Assembly (NCBI GenBank): GCA_015490155.1
Contig: WFYI01000025.1
Location: forward strand, 1 to 55,694
DNA: 55,694 bases
Direction of reading: 5' to 3'
Source of the DNA: Aquificaceae bacterium
GTDB taxonomy: Bacteria; Aquificota; Aquificia; Aquificales; Aquificaceae
The translations under genes were made by a program, and so were the position numbers. Below, in pieces: positions 1-7,523 of this stretch. The notes under the pieces were generated by a model. The model was not told where the DNA came from. It made no database searches and worked only from the letters and a program-made list of their open reading frames with translations. Each line of letters starts with the position of its first letter. Position 1 is the first letter of the stretch.

Positions 1-615
1 CACGTAATCAAAAACCTCGGGTATGTGTGCCGGCTCAACTGCGTAATGCCTGCTTATGCTCGCTTCTCTCTCGGTGGTAGTGTACTTTGAGCCTGCTACA
101 AAGAGGTGTGAGAGCAAAACCTTGTACTTGGTACCTCTCACAGCTTCAGCCACGTAGAGCAGGAAAGCTCTAACCTTCTCCGTGTAAGTTTTCTTTGACT
201 CTTCGTCCGCGGGAGATATGACCCTTTCGGAAGGATAGGGGAGACATGCAACCTTCAGCTCACCCATGCTGAAAAGGAAGTTCTCCTTGTTCGGTCTGTC
301 GTATACATGAACGTTGGCGAGCTTGAGTATGGAGCTTACGCTACGCATGAAATCGTAGCTGTCGTGGTTTCCCGATATAAGAACTACGGCACTTGTCAGC
401 TCTCTGAGTTTAAGGAGAAAGTTAAATATGATTTCCTTTGAATCGTTGTCGGGGTTTGCCTTGTCAAATACATCTCCGGCTATGAGAACTAAGTCCGGTC
501 TTGAGTCTTTGCAAAAGCTCTCCACCTGCTCAAGGGAGTAAATGAGGTCTTCGTTTCTGGAAACCTTAAAGAGCGTTCTCCCAGCATGAAGGTCAGATAT
601 GTGAAGAAGTCTCAT
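1..615 (-). CDS. SbcD/Mre11-like metallophosphoesterase (3' part cut by window edge)
   Basis: The first 205 codons of a DNA-repair nuclease of the SbcD/Mre11 type (or a close calcineurin-like phosphoesterase). Read from the ATG at 615, the metal-binding motifs occur in family order: D8-x-H10 in ISDLHAG, GDVFD at 47-51, GNHD at 82-85 and a SHLF histidine motif near residue 167. SbcD acts with the SMC-like SbcC as an ATP-dependent end-processing nuclease; whether sbcC follows cannot be seen because the frame runs off base 1. The start overlaps the stop of the upstream LOG-family gene by 23 bases, so the two are probably translated from one message. The C-terminal capping domain that separates SbcD from generic phosphoesterases is missing here, so the subfamily is inferred. 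Confidence 0.85.
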   Translation of the reverse strand, partial: MRLLHISDLHAGRTLFKVSRNEDLIYSLEQVESFCKDSRPDLVLIAGDVFDKANPDNDSKEIIFNFLLKLRELTSAVVLISGNHDSYDFMRSVSSILKLANVHVYDRPNKENFLFSMGELKVACLPYPSERVISPADEESKKTYTEKVRAFLLYVAEAVRGTKYKVLLSHLFVAGSKYTTTEREASISRHYAVEPAHIPEVFDYV

Positions 616-1357
616 ACCTTTTAATTATCTCCTCCAACTGTACCATAAAAGGGGTTTTTTCCTTGTAAACCTTACTGAGTAGGGAAAGTTTCTCTCTGCT
701 CCTTTCGTAAACAATCTGCAAGACTTCCTCCGGCTCATCAACGGGCTTGACGAGTTCAAGGTCTCTGCTGTCTATTGTTCCCTCAACAGCCATGGTGTTT
801 CTCATAAACTCTATAAGGGGCTTCCAGTAATCCGTCCCGAATAGAACTATCGGAAATTTATGGCTTTTGCCGGTCTGAATTAGGGTAAGGGCTTCAAACA
901 GCTCATCGAGGGTTCCGAACCCACCGGGGAATATTATGTAAATCATAGAGTACTTGAGGAGCATAACCTTTCTTACAAAGAAGTAGGTAAACTCGAGGGA
1001 AAGGTTTTGATAGCTGTTGGGAACTTGCTCGTGGGGGATTTTTATGTTTAAACCCACCGAGAGCGTTCCGCTGTCGTGCGCACCCCTGTTGGCGGCTTCC
1101 ATTATGCCAGGACCTCCCCCGGTTATGACCGCGTATCCCAACTGCCCAAGTCGGAAGGCAGTTTCGTAAGCGAGTTTGTAGTACTTACTTTCCTCTTTAC
1201 TTCTGGAGCTTCCGAAGAAGGTTACCGAGGGACCTACCTTTGCAAGTTCGTCAAAACCCTGAACGAACTCGCTCATTATCTTCAAAACTCTCCAAGTGTC
1301 TCCCTGTCGGAGTTTAAGTTCCTCTATGACTTTAATACTCTCTTGCTCTTCACTCAT
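593..1357 (-). CDS. LOG-family (TIGR00730-type) nucleotide-binding protein
   Basis: A 254-aa Rossmann-like protein of the LOG/'lysine decarboxylase-like' family. The family signatures are clear: GGGPGIMEAANRGA near residues 80-93 and PGGFGTLDELFEA near 143-155. Characterised members are nucleoside 5'-monophosphate phosphoribohydrolases (cytokinin-activating LOG enzymes and bacterial YgdH/PpnN relatives), cleaving the N-glycosidic bond of nucleotides; the lysine decarboxylase label found in databases is not supported by the family biochemistry. The Glu/Arg pair expected for catalysis lies in these motifs. The gene sits in a minus-strand array, overlapping the basic exported protein upstream by 8 bases and the SbcD-like gene downstream by 23. 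The substrate in this organism is unknown. Confidence 0.88.
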   Translation of the reverse strand: MSEEQESIKVIEELKLRQGDTWRVLKIMSEFVQGFDELAKVGPSVTFFGSSRSKEESKYYKLAYETAFRLGQLGYAVITGGGPGIMEAANRGAHDSGTLSVGLNIKIPHEQVPNSYQNLSLEFTYFFVRKVMLLKYSMIYIIFPGGFGTLDELFEALTLIQTGKSHKFPIVLFGTDYWKPLIEFMRNTMAVEGTIDSRDLELVKPVDEPEEVLQIVYERSREKLSLLSKVYKEKTPFMVQLEEIIKRYETSSHI

Positions 1358-1574
1358 TTAAGTCCCTTAGCATATCTTTAAGCTTCAAAAAGTCCCCGCT
1401 TACAGCCCTGTTAACGTGCGCAGCCCCGATATACCTGTACCTCACCTTCTTATGGCTTTTCTTGTACTTACCAGCTGCCTTGGCTACATACTTCTTCTTC
1501 TTGTTTTCCTTTGGCTTTGCTTCTACGAGTGGAATAAGGAAAAAAACGCTTAAAATTAAGGGAAGTAGTCTCAT
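1350..1574 (-). CDS. Small, very basic exported protein of unknown function
   Basis: A 74-aa protein that I do not recognise. Residues 1-19 look like a Sec signal peptide (MRLLPLILSVFFLIPLVEA, cleavage after VEA). The mature part is extremely Lys/Arg-rich from about residue 20 to 48, followed by a short, less basic tail ending in LKDMLRDLNE. Such a composition would suit binding to a negatively charged cell-wall polymer, lipid or nucleic acid in the periplasm, but that is only inference. It lies 18 bases downstream of dnaN and overlaps the LOG gene by 8 bases, so it is likely co-transcribed. The overlap with the next gene and the clear signal peptide argue that it is real in spite of its size. 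Confidence 0.6.
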   Translation of the reverse strand: MRLLPLILSVFFLIPLVEAKPKENKKKKYVAKAAGKYKKSHKKVRYRYIGAAHVNRAVSGDFLKLKDMLRDLNE

Positions 1575-1592
1575 GCTTTATCCTCCCAAAGC

Positions 1593-2684
1593 TCAAACGC
1601 GCATCGGCATTATTATACACTTGTAAGGGTCTTGGCTATAATCGTCCGCCTCGAGGAGAGTTGCTGTGTCGGGTGTGGTAAACCTGAACCACACCTTTTC
1701 CGAGTCAAAGGCATTCAAAGCCTCAAGAACGTAGCTCCCGTTAAAGCCTATTTCGTAAGTATCTCCTACGTAATCTATGTCTATCTCGTCTCTACCCTCT
1801 CCGAACTCCGGGTCTGAAATCTCTATCACCGCTATGTTGTCCCCGAGGGTGAACTTAACCGGCAGTATTCTTCCCTCACCTATGCTTGCCAGCCTCCTGA
1901 GTGTGTTTCTCAGCTCATTTCTATCAAACATCACCTCCACCGAGAACTCAGTAGGTATAACCGCCATGTAGTCGGGAAATTCTCCCTCAAGGAGCCTTAC
2001 CACAAGGTTCCAATTTTCCGTTCTGAAGTTAGAAAAACCTCCGTCCTCACTCTTTACAACCTCTACATCCTCTATTCCCGTGATTAGTTTTTGTAGAACC
2101 TTAAGGCTCTTTCTGGGTATCAGAAGCTCCTTTGAGAAGTTCCCCTCCGGCTCGTAAAGGGCAAGTCTGTGTCCGTCGGAACCTACGAAGTGAACTCTCC
2201 CATCGTAGCCCTTCATGTACATACCTTGCAAGGATATGCGGGCTTCCTCTTTGGCGATAGCGTACTCCGTTTTATCTACAGCCTTGAGTATTAGGTTGCC
2301 CGGTATTATCTCCGGACTGCCCTCGGAAACGGGAAACTCGGGAAAGTCCTCGGGGCTTATGACGGGGAGTTTAAACTTACTCCTTCCACCTGTAAGTATA
2401 AGTTTATCGGAGTCTGAGTTAAGGTTCACAACCGCGGAGTTAAGGTTTCTAACTATTTCGCTCAGTCTCTTCGAGTTAACACATACGCTCCCCTCTTCCT
2501 CAACCTCCGCGCTCACGCTAACGGTCAGGTAGTTCTCAAGGTCTGTGGCTCTAACCACCAACTTCTGCCCAACAGCTTCAAGAAGAAAGTTGGTAAGTAT
2601 CGGGAGTGCTGACTTTTTCTCCGTAGCTTCTCTGGCATTTCTGAGAGCCTCTTCAAACTCCTCCCTGTCCACTTGTAATTTCAT
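1593..2684 (-). CDS. dnaN: DNA polymerase III sliding clamp (beta subunit)
   Basis: A 363-aa beta clamp, the ring-shaped processivity factor that tethers DNA polymerase III to DNA. The N-terminus [15 protein letters not shown] and the phrase [13 protein letters not shown] are typical of the first clamp domain; [10 protein letters not shown] in the middle domain and the C-terminal IMPMRV are conserved landmarks of the family and of its peptide-binding pocket. I place the start at the ATG at 2684, not at an in-frame ATG at 2705, because a perfect GGAGG lies seven bases upstream of 2684 and the longer version adds only seven non-conserved residues. Unusually, it is not next to dnaA or recF but sits in an array behind carbon-uptake genes and an endonuclease III-like gene. 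Confidence 0.97.
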   Translation of the reverse strand: MKLQVDREEFEEALRNAREATEKKSALPILTNFLLEAVGQKLVVRATDLENYLTVSVSAEVEEEGSVCVNSKRLSEIVRNLNSAVVNLNSDSDKLILTGGRSKFKLPVISPEDFPEFPVSEGSPEIIPGNLILKAVDKTEYAIAKEEARISLQGMYMKGYDGRVHFVGSDGHRLALYEPEGNFSKELLIPRKSLKVLQKLITGIEDVEVVKSEDGGFSNFRTENWNLVVRLLEGEFPDYMAVIPTEFSVEVMFDRNELRNTLRRLASIGEGRILPVKFTLGDNIAVIEISDPEFGEGRDEIDIDYVGDTYEIGFNGSYVLEALNAFDSEKVWFRFTTPDTATLLEADDYSQDPYKCIIMPMRV

Positions 2685-2691
2685 ACCATTT

Positions 2692-2696
2692 CCTCC
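2692..2696 (-). promoter_or_regulatory. Ribosome binding site deciding the dnaN start
   Basis: GGAGG on the minus strand, seven bases before the ATG at 2684. The in-frame ATG at 2705 lies upstream of this motif and has no equivalent site, so the shorter dnaN reading is preferred. Confidence 0.8.
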
Positions 2697-2716
2697 AAGT
2701 CTCAAAGTTGTTTATC

Positions 2717-3373
2717 TTATTTTACACTCAAACAGAGGCTCCTCAAGGGACACCCACCGCAGACCGGATTTTTTCTACAAAACCTTTTGGCGTGTTCATC
2801 CATCAAGGCGTGGAACTCCTTGTACATCTCAAGGTCTTTCGGAAGATTTGCCTCAAAGAGAGTTTTAAGCTCGTCGTAGCTTCCGGAAATACCCAGAACC
2901 CTTTTAACAATCCTCTTTGTGTAGGTGTCTATAACGAAAGAGAGCCTGTCCGCCGCGTAGAGCAAAAGCACATCGGCGGTTTCATCGCCTATGCCCTTTA
3001 TGGAAAGAAGCTCTTTTCTGCTTGCGGACTTTAGCCCATCTACACTCCCTGTCCTGCCGATAACCTCTTTGAGCCTTTTTGCCTTTTGGTTGTAGTAGCC
3101 TGCAGGTTTTATCAGAGCTTTAAGCTCCTCAAGTTCCACGGAAAGTATCCCTTTAAATGAAAGGAGCTTATTTTCCTTGAGATTTGAAATAGCTTTCTCC
3201 ACATTTCTCCAACTCGTATTTTGAGTTAGGATTGCCCCTATTACCACCTCCTCCCTCGGGTCGGTGCCTTGACTTTTGTGGTACTCTTTGTCAACAGGCC
3301 ACCAGTTCTGCTTACCGTATGCATTTAGTAGCAGGTCGTATATCCTTAGAAGCTCACTTCTTGAACTTCTCAA
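2717..3373 (-). CDS. Endonuclease III / MagIII-like HhH-GPD DNA glycosylase
   Basis: A 218-aa base-excision-repair glycosylase. It has GAILTQNTSWRNVEKA in the N-terminal helical part, the helix-hairpin-helix SIKGIGDETADVLLLYA near 125-141 and the catalytic aspartate in VIDTYTKR just after it. A C-terminal [4Fe-4S] motif follows, with Cys spacing x6-x2-x5 in CRKNPVCGGCPLRSLC. The sequence style (QNTSWRNVE) is close to the MagIII/archaeal endonuclease III-like subgroup, so the target could be oxidised pyrimidines or alkylated purines. The lysine usual for bifunctional Nth (K in LPGVGRKTA) is not present in that form, which favours a monofunctional glycosylase. The start is a TTG at 3373, overlapping the PII-like gene by 20 bases; no better start exists. 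Confidence 0.85.
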   Translation of the reverse strand: MRSSRSELLRIYDLLLNAYGKQNWWPVDKEYHKSQGTDPREEVVIGAILTQNTSWRNVEKAISNLKENKLLSFKGILSVELEELKALIKPAGYYNQKAKRLKEVIGRTGSVDGLKSASRKELLSIKGIGDETADVLLLYAADRLSFVIDTYTKRIVKRVLGISGSYDELKTLFEANLPKDLEMYKEFHALMDEHAKRFCRKNPVCGGCPLRSLCLSVK

Positions 3374-3680
3374 GCCTGCTCACCTGAACGTCCGATATGA
3401 ACACAACGCCGGAGTGTTTGTTAAAGAAAGGCTGAAGCCCTTCAAGAAGAGCCTCAACCCTGTCCTCGGGCATAACGCTTATCACCATAACCAGAACTTC
3501 CTCCTCGTTAAACATTAGGTGTCCCTCGTGAAATCCGTGACTTCCCTTACCCGAGAGGTTGTGAAGTATGGTGTAACCGTGAACCCCTGCTCTCTCAAGA
3601 AGGTCTAATACAAAGTCTAAGTGTTCTCCCTCAACTATTACCTCTACCTTTTTCATGCTGTAAAGATTAAGGTTTTTCAT
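3354..3680 (-). CDS. PII-like signalling protein of the DAB carbon-uptake operon
   Basis: A 108-aa protein with the ferredoxin-like beta-alpha-beta layout of PII/CutA-type trimers: MKKVEVIVEGEHLDFVLDLL at the start (strand and helix), GVHGYTILHNLSGKGSHG at the position of the first turn and T-loop, then EEVLVMVISVMPEDRVEALLEGL for the second half. PII-like proteins accompany DabA, SbtA and carboxysome genes in several autotrophs; the carboxysome-associated CPII responds to bicarbonate and adenine nucleotides. By context this one probably senses carbon or energy status and controls DabA/DabB. I choose the ATG at 3680, which overlaps the dabA stop by 14 bases and has GGAGGAGG seven bases upstream; longer readings lack a site. 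The uridylylated Tyr of classical GlnB is not evident. Confidence 0.78.
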   Translation of the reverse strand: MKNLNLYSMKKVEVIVEGEHLDFVLDLLERAGVHGYTILHNLSGKGSHGFHEGHLMFNEEEVLVMVISVMPEDRVEALLEGLQPFFNKHSGVVFISDVQVSRLEKFKK

Positions 3681-6600
3681 CTTTAAGCCTCCTCCATTCT
3701 CCTTCTGAAAATATGTAGAATTCTCCTTTAAGCGGGTCAAGTACCACAAGGTTAATCCAGCCGTTGTGAACCAGCTCCCTTACCTTTTGAACCATCTTTA
3801 TGGACTTCTTTACAAGCTCCAAGGGAGCTTCAATTAAGGTTATCAACCTGATAGGTTCGTGATGGGGAAGCTCTCCCCTCAAAACGGTTTGAGCAGGAAG
3901 TCCCGTTCTCAGGTCGCTCAAGTTCCCGGATATTACCCCAAGCCTGCCTACGACGTTGTGATAGACCTTGCTACCGCTACCGAAATGCTCGTTGTCCACC
4001 GCAGAGAAGTAATGCTCCATATTTATCCACTCTCCGACTATCAAAGGTCCCGAGAGTATGTTCTCAAGGTAAAAACCCTTCGGGTCTATCCTGTAATCGT
4101 AAGAGTGCAAAAACACCCTCCCTTGAAGGTTCATCTCCCTTGTAAGCTCTCTCCTACCTATAACAAAAGCGTAATTCCCCGAAAGTCCCCACTCGGGTCT
4201 GACCTGAGTCCAATCCACAGAGTTCCTTAAAATACTTTTAATGGCACTATCCTTGCTATCGCATCGGGATACGGGAAGCTCCTTGCATCTCTCATAAGCA
4301 GTTTCTACGCCCGCCAGCTTTATGTCCTCTACGAGCTTCTCTAAAAAAACCTTGTGCGTAGGCGGTATGAGGTCTGTATCAAAGAACTCCACCTCGTCGG
4401 TGGTGGTGTTATGCTCTCCCGCTAAGAAGAGCGTGTCCTCCGGTATATCTATGCCCCTTTCCCTGAGTCTCTCCCTAACCTCCTTTTTATTAGCCATAAA
4501 GCAGAATACCCTTGCGTTCACAATTCCGTGGTCTCCACCGCAGGCACCGCAGTCTAAAGCAGACTCGTAGGGGTTGTTGTCCGACTTGCTCCCGTGACCG
4601 AGAGTTAATACAAACCTGCCGAAGTTTTCGGTTAGCCCGACCATCTTTAAAGCCTTCTCAACGAAGTGAACCTGTTCCTCTACGGTGAACCCCACCTTGG
4701 AAAGCTTCTCCACGTGAACCCTCGTGTATCCCCTGTCTATCTTGTACTCCTTCCGAACCTTTTCTATAAAGTCTTTAAGTGCGTCAGTATCTACTCCTTT
4801 ATCCCTTAGCTCCCCGCTCTCCTCGGTCAACAAAGCGCTTATGTCCTTCCTCTCCAGAGCCACCTCTCTGGTAAGCTTCAGCGTCCGTTCACCCACTTCA
4901 ACCCCTAACTCCCTTCTGAAAGCCCTCTTCAAGATTTCTATCTGCAAGGTTTCAATTATCTGGTAAACGTCCTCCTTGGGTATCTTGTCTATAATTAAGG
5001 TAGTTTCTCCTTTATGCCCGTACAGTCTCTCACGGAACTTGGAGTAGCCAAGGGGGAACAAGGTCTTGCCCACCATATCAAATCCGAAAAGCAGTCCTAT
5101 GGCTTCAACGGTTATGTAGGGAGTGAACACGTTGTTTTTTAGGTCGTGAAGTATCTCCTTAACCACGTGCCACAATTTCTCCCCTTCTTCCCTCTTGTGC
5201 TTGTACATCTCCATAACCACATTTTTAGGCTTTATGAGAACTGGGCATAGATATGTCTCGTGTCCCTTTCCCAACTCTATAAAGCTTATAGGCACGCCGA
5301 AAAATCCCGCTATGCCGTAGGTCTCGTACCCTTCTATCCTCTCTAAGTTCCTCCTAAACCTCTCCGAACGAACGTCTATGCAGAAGAGTGCCTGAGCAAA
5401 AGCCCTGTCTTCTTTCTTTCCTTCAGTTACGGAAAGCCCACCGATGAGTTGGTGTAATTTAGTCCTCTCGTGAGCCTTCAGCCACAGGTAACCCTCCTCC
5501 TCTTCAAACCTTTTAAAGAACCTCAAAAGTTGGTTAAGCTCCTCAGCCTCAAGCTCCGCAAGCTTCTCCTCCTCCCCGACCGCCTTAAAGAGTTTCACGA
5601 GGTAAACGGCCTTAGCCCTGTTCTCGTTCTTTAGCTTCTCAGCCACATACTCGTCGCACAACTTCTTGATGGAGCCTTTACTACCAAGCTCTATTACATC
5701 GCTCACCCTGTCCGCAAACTCCGGTATCACAGAGTTAGAGTAAAGCTCGTATCTTAAAAAAGCTTCTTCAGTATTGTTCTCTACGAACTCGATAACCCTA
5801 TTAAAAGTGGGTTCAAAGGGAAGCGTATCCTTAGCACCTTTAAGCAGGGAAAGGGCTAAGGTGAGCCTGATAGCCAAGAAGTCCACGAGGTCTGCGGGAT
5901 ACCTTTTCTGCCAGTAGTAATCCCTCGTATGGCTCCTCCACCTTATAAAACCAGACCAGCCGTGGAGCTTTGCAAGCTCAAGGGGAAAGTAATGTTCCCA
6001 TAACTCTTTCGGGATTTCCATGGATTCAAGAACAAACTCAACTGCCTCCTCCGGCTCTTTGCACCGCTCAAGGAGTTCTTCCGTTCCGTAACACCCGCTT
6101 AAACACAGTCCCATATCACTTCGGGATATCCTTCTCCAGGACTTGTAAAATCCCTCCCTCCTGTAAGGCATTCCCCACGTAGCCTGTCCCTCGTCCAGAA
6201 ACTCCATGCAAACCTTTATGGTGAGTTCATTCAGCGAGCTTCCTATGTTCGTGCCGAACAGCAAATCAACCGCGTCGTAAAGGGTTATATCCTTACCGAG
6301 GGAGTTCACGAACTCCCTTAAAAACCTAACGGGTAAGTTCCTGTCTCCGTTAGAAAGCTTGAGCTTTTCCGCTATCTCAATCGCCCAATCGCAACACTCA
6401 AGGCTTACAGGGCGTTTTCCCAAGCTCTCTTCCGAGTTTTTCATAAGCTCAAGGGACAGCTCAACGAGGTCAACTTTATCTCCCACATCCGGCTTGTTCG
6501 CTTCAACAAAGCGGGATACCTCCTCTCTCAATATTCCCTCTTCAATCCTCCCCTCTTGTAGAAACCTCTGGTAAATCTTACGGGGAAGGTAAACCCGGCC

Positions 6601-6771
6601 GTGGAATAGCCTACCACCTGTCTTGAGCGCGTCCCTGAACTCCAAACCCTCAAGCCCGTAAAGGGGATTGTGATGGATAAAGTTCCTCATGGGCCAGAAA
6701 AAGGGGATAACGTCCGAGGAAACCTCTATAAGACTTCTTATGTAAAGCTGATTTCCTGTTCTACCGCTCAA
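3667..6771 (-). CDS. dabA: DabA: inorganic carbon (CO2/bicarbonate) uptake, carbonic anhydrase-like subunit (UPF0753/DUF2309)
   Basis: A 1034-aa member of the DUF2309 family. DabA with DabB forms the DAB complex, thought to convert CO2 to bicarbonate inside the cell one way, driven by the cation gradient. The four zinc-site residues defined for Halothiobacillus DabA are recognisable: C464 and D466 in FCIDVRSERF, H726 in TLGHGSKSDNNP and C741 in ALDCGACGGDHG. The protein is soluble in character, with FFWPMRNFIHHNPL typical of the N-terminus. It is somewhat longer than many DabA proteins. Its start overlaps the preceding membrane gene in an ATGA junction, and the PII-like gene begins inside its last codons, so the operon is translationally coupled. 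An Aquificales cell fixing CO2 by the reductive TCA cycle would use it to raise internal bicarbonate for carboxylases. Confidence 0.95.
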   Translation of the reverse strand: MSGRTGNQLYIRSLIEVSSDVIPFFWPMRNFIHHNPLYGLEGLEFRDALKTGGRLFHGRVYLPRKIYQRFLQEGRIEEGILREEVSRFVEANKPDVGDKVDLVELSLELMKNSEESLGKRPVSLECCDWAIEIAEKLKLSNGDRNLPVRFLREFVNSLGKDITLYDAVDLLFGTNIGSSLNELTIKVCMEFLDEGQATWGMPYRREGFYKSWRRISRSDMGLCLSGCYGTEELLERCKEPEEAVEFVLESMEIPKELWEHYFPLELAKLHGWSGFIRWRSHTRDYYWQKRYPADLVDFLAIRLTLALSLLKGAKDTLPFEPTFNRVIEFVENNTEEAFLRYELYSNSVIPEFADRVSDVIELGSKGSIKKLCDEYVAEKLKNENRAKAVYLVKLFKAVGEEEKLAELEAEELNQLLRFFKRFEEEEGYLWLKAHERTKLHQLIGGLSVTEGKKEDRAFAQALFCIDVRSERFRRNLERIEGYETYGIAGFFGVPISFIELGKGHETYLCPVLIKPKNVVMEMYKHKREEGEKLWHVVKEILHDLKNNVFTPYITVEAIGLLFGFDMVGKTLFPLGYSKFRERLYGHKGETTLIIDKIPKEDVYQIIETLQIEILKRAFRRELGVEVGERTLKLTREVALERKDISALLTEESGELRDKGVDTDALKDFIEKVRKEYKIDRGYTRVHVEKLSKVGFTVEEQVHFVEKALKMVGLTENFGRFVLTLGHGSKSDNNPYESALDCGACGGDHGIVNARVFCFMANKKEVRERLRERGIDIPEDTLFLAGEHNTTTDEVEFFDTDLIPPTHKVFLEKLVEDIKLAGVETAYERCKELPVSRCDSKDSAIKSILRNSVDWTQVRPEWGLSGNYAFVIGRRELTREMNLQGRVFLHSYDYRIDPKGFYLENILSGPLIVGEWINMEHYFSAVDNEHFGSGSKVYHNVVGRLGVISGNLSDLRTGLPAQTVLRGELPHHEPIRLITLIEAPLELVKKSIKMVQKVRELVHNGWINLVVLDPLKGEFYIFSEGEWRRLKDEKP
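3688..3695 (-). promoter_or_regulatory. Strong ribosome binding site for the PII-like gene
   Basis: GGAGGAGG on the minus strand lies seven bases before the ATG at 3680, inside the end of dabA. It decides the start of the PII-like gene and suggests that this protein is made at a high rate compared with dabA. Confidence 0.75.
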
Positions 6772-7523
6772 GGGACTGCCTCCGAAAGGTATTTGGCAAA
6801 GAACAGAACCCCTATAAATAAGCTAACTGCAATACTCACTCCGAGTGTAAGAGCTTCTGTAAACTGTAAATCCTTGACCTTCAAGTCTCCTCTGACCTCT
6901 CCGTAAAAGGTGTTAAAGACCTTAACCGTACCGTAACCCAACAGAAACCACGTGAGGGCAAACACGAGACCCCTGTAAATTCCCACAAAGTCAAGGCTAA
7001 AGGATAGGTAAAGACTCACAACCGAGGGGAAGAATAGCAGGCTAAAAGGTGCCATGCCCATAACCAACATCACAACGAAGGTAAGATAGCCCAGAACAGG
7101 TGTTTCGGAAAGCATACCCCTCAGAACTACAAGGTTCGTCGTGCCGAACCTTGAGCGCAGGTATTTCAAGGCTACACCGGAAACTACACCCAGAATCGGT
7201 AGGTACGAGAGGGAAAGAAGGGGAAAGTAGTCCACGCTCACTGGCAGTGCAAGTGCGGTAGATAGGTTCACAACGAACGCGTAAGCGACCCACCTGTCAA
7301 GGTTGTTAACGGATAGAGTTCTGAGAGAGTAAACAAACCCTATACTTAGAAGTACGGTACTCGCAGCAAGCCCAAAACCTACGAGAGCCTCCCTAAGGAG
7401 GAGTATAAAAAGCAGGGGAATTAACACAGAGGAGAGCAGCTTAATCCTAAAGTCTGGCTTCTGAACCAGGTAGGAGGACAGAATCAAAGCCACAACACCC
7501 AGAACAGCACCCACTATACCCAC
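6768..7523 (-). CDS. Half-size antiporter-like membrane protein between dabB and dabA
   Basis: A 251-aa integral membrane protein with about eight hydrophobic segments. I do not know a characterised homologue. Residues 134-160 (GMLSETPVLGYL, then MVMGMAPFSLLFF) have the pattern G..x..P..x..G-x-P-P-F-S that marks the late transmembrane helices of the NuoL/NuoM/MrpD proton-translocating family, with the first proline of PPFS changed to Ala. The first half, with the conserved Glu and Lys helices of a full antiporter, is absent. It may be a shortened, diverged antiporter subunit that completes the DabB proton path, or an accessory subunit. It overlaps dabB by 10 bases upstream and dabA by 4 downstream, so it is very likely part of the same complex. 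Confidence 0.6.
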   Translation of the reverse strand: MGIVGAVLGVVALILSSYLVQKPDFRIKLLSSVLIPLLFILLLREALVGFGLAASTVLLSIGFVYSLRTLSVNNLDRWVAYAFVVNLSTALALPVSVDYFPLLSLSYLPILGVVSGVALKYLRSRFGTTNLVVLRGMLSETPVLGYLTFVVMLVMGMAPFSLLFFPSVVSLYLSFSLDFVGIYRGLVFALTWFLLGYGTVKVFNTFYGEVRGDLKVKDLQFTEALTLGVSIAVSLFIGVLFFAKYLSEAVP

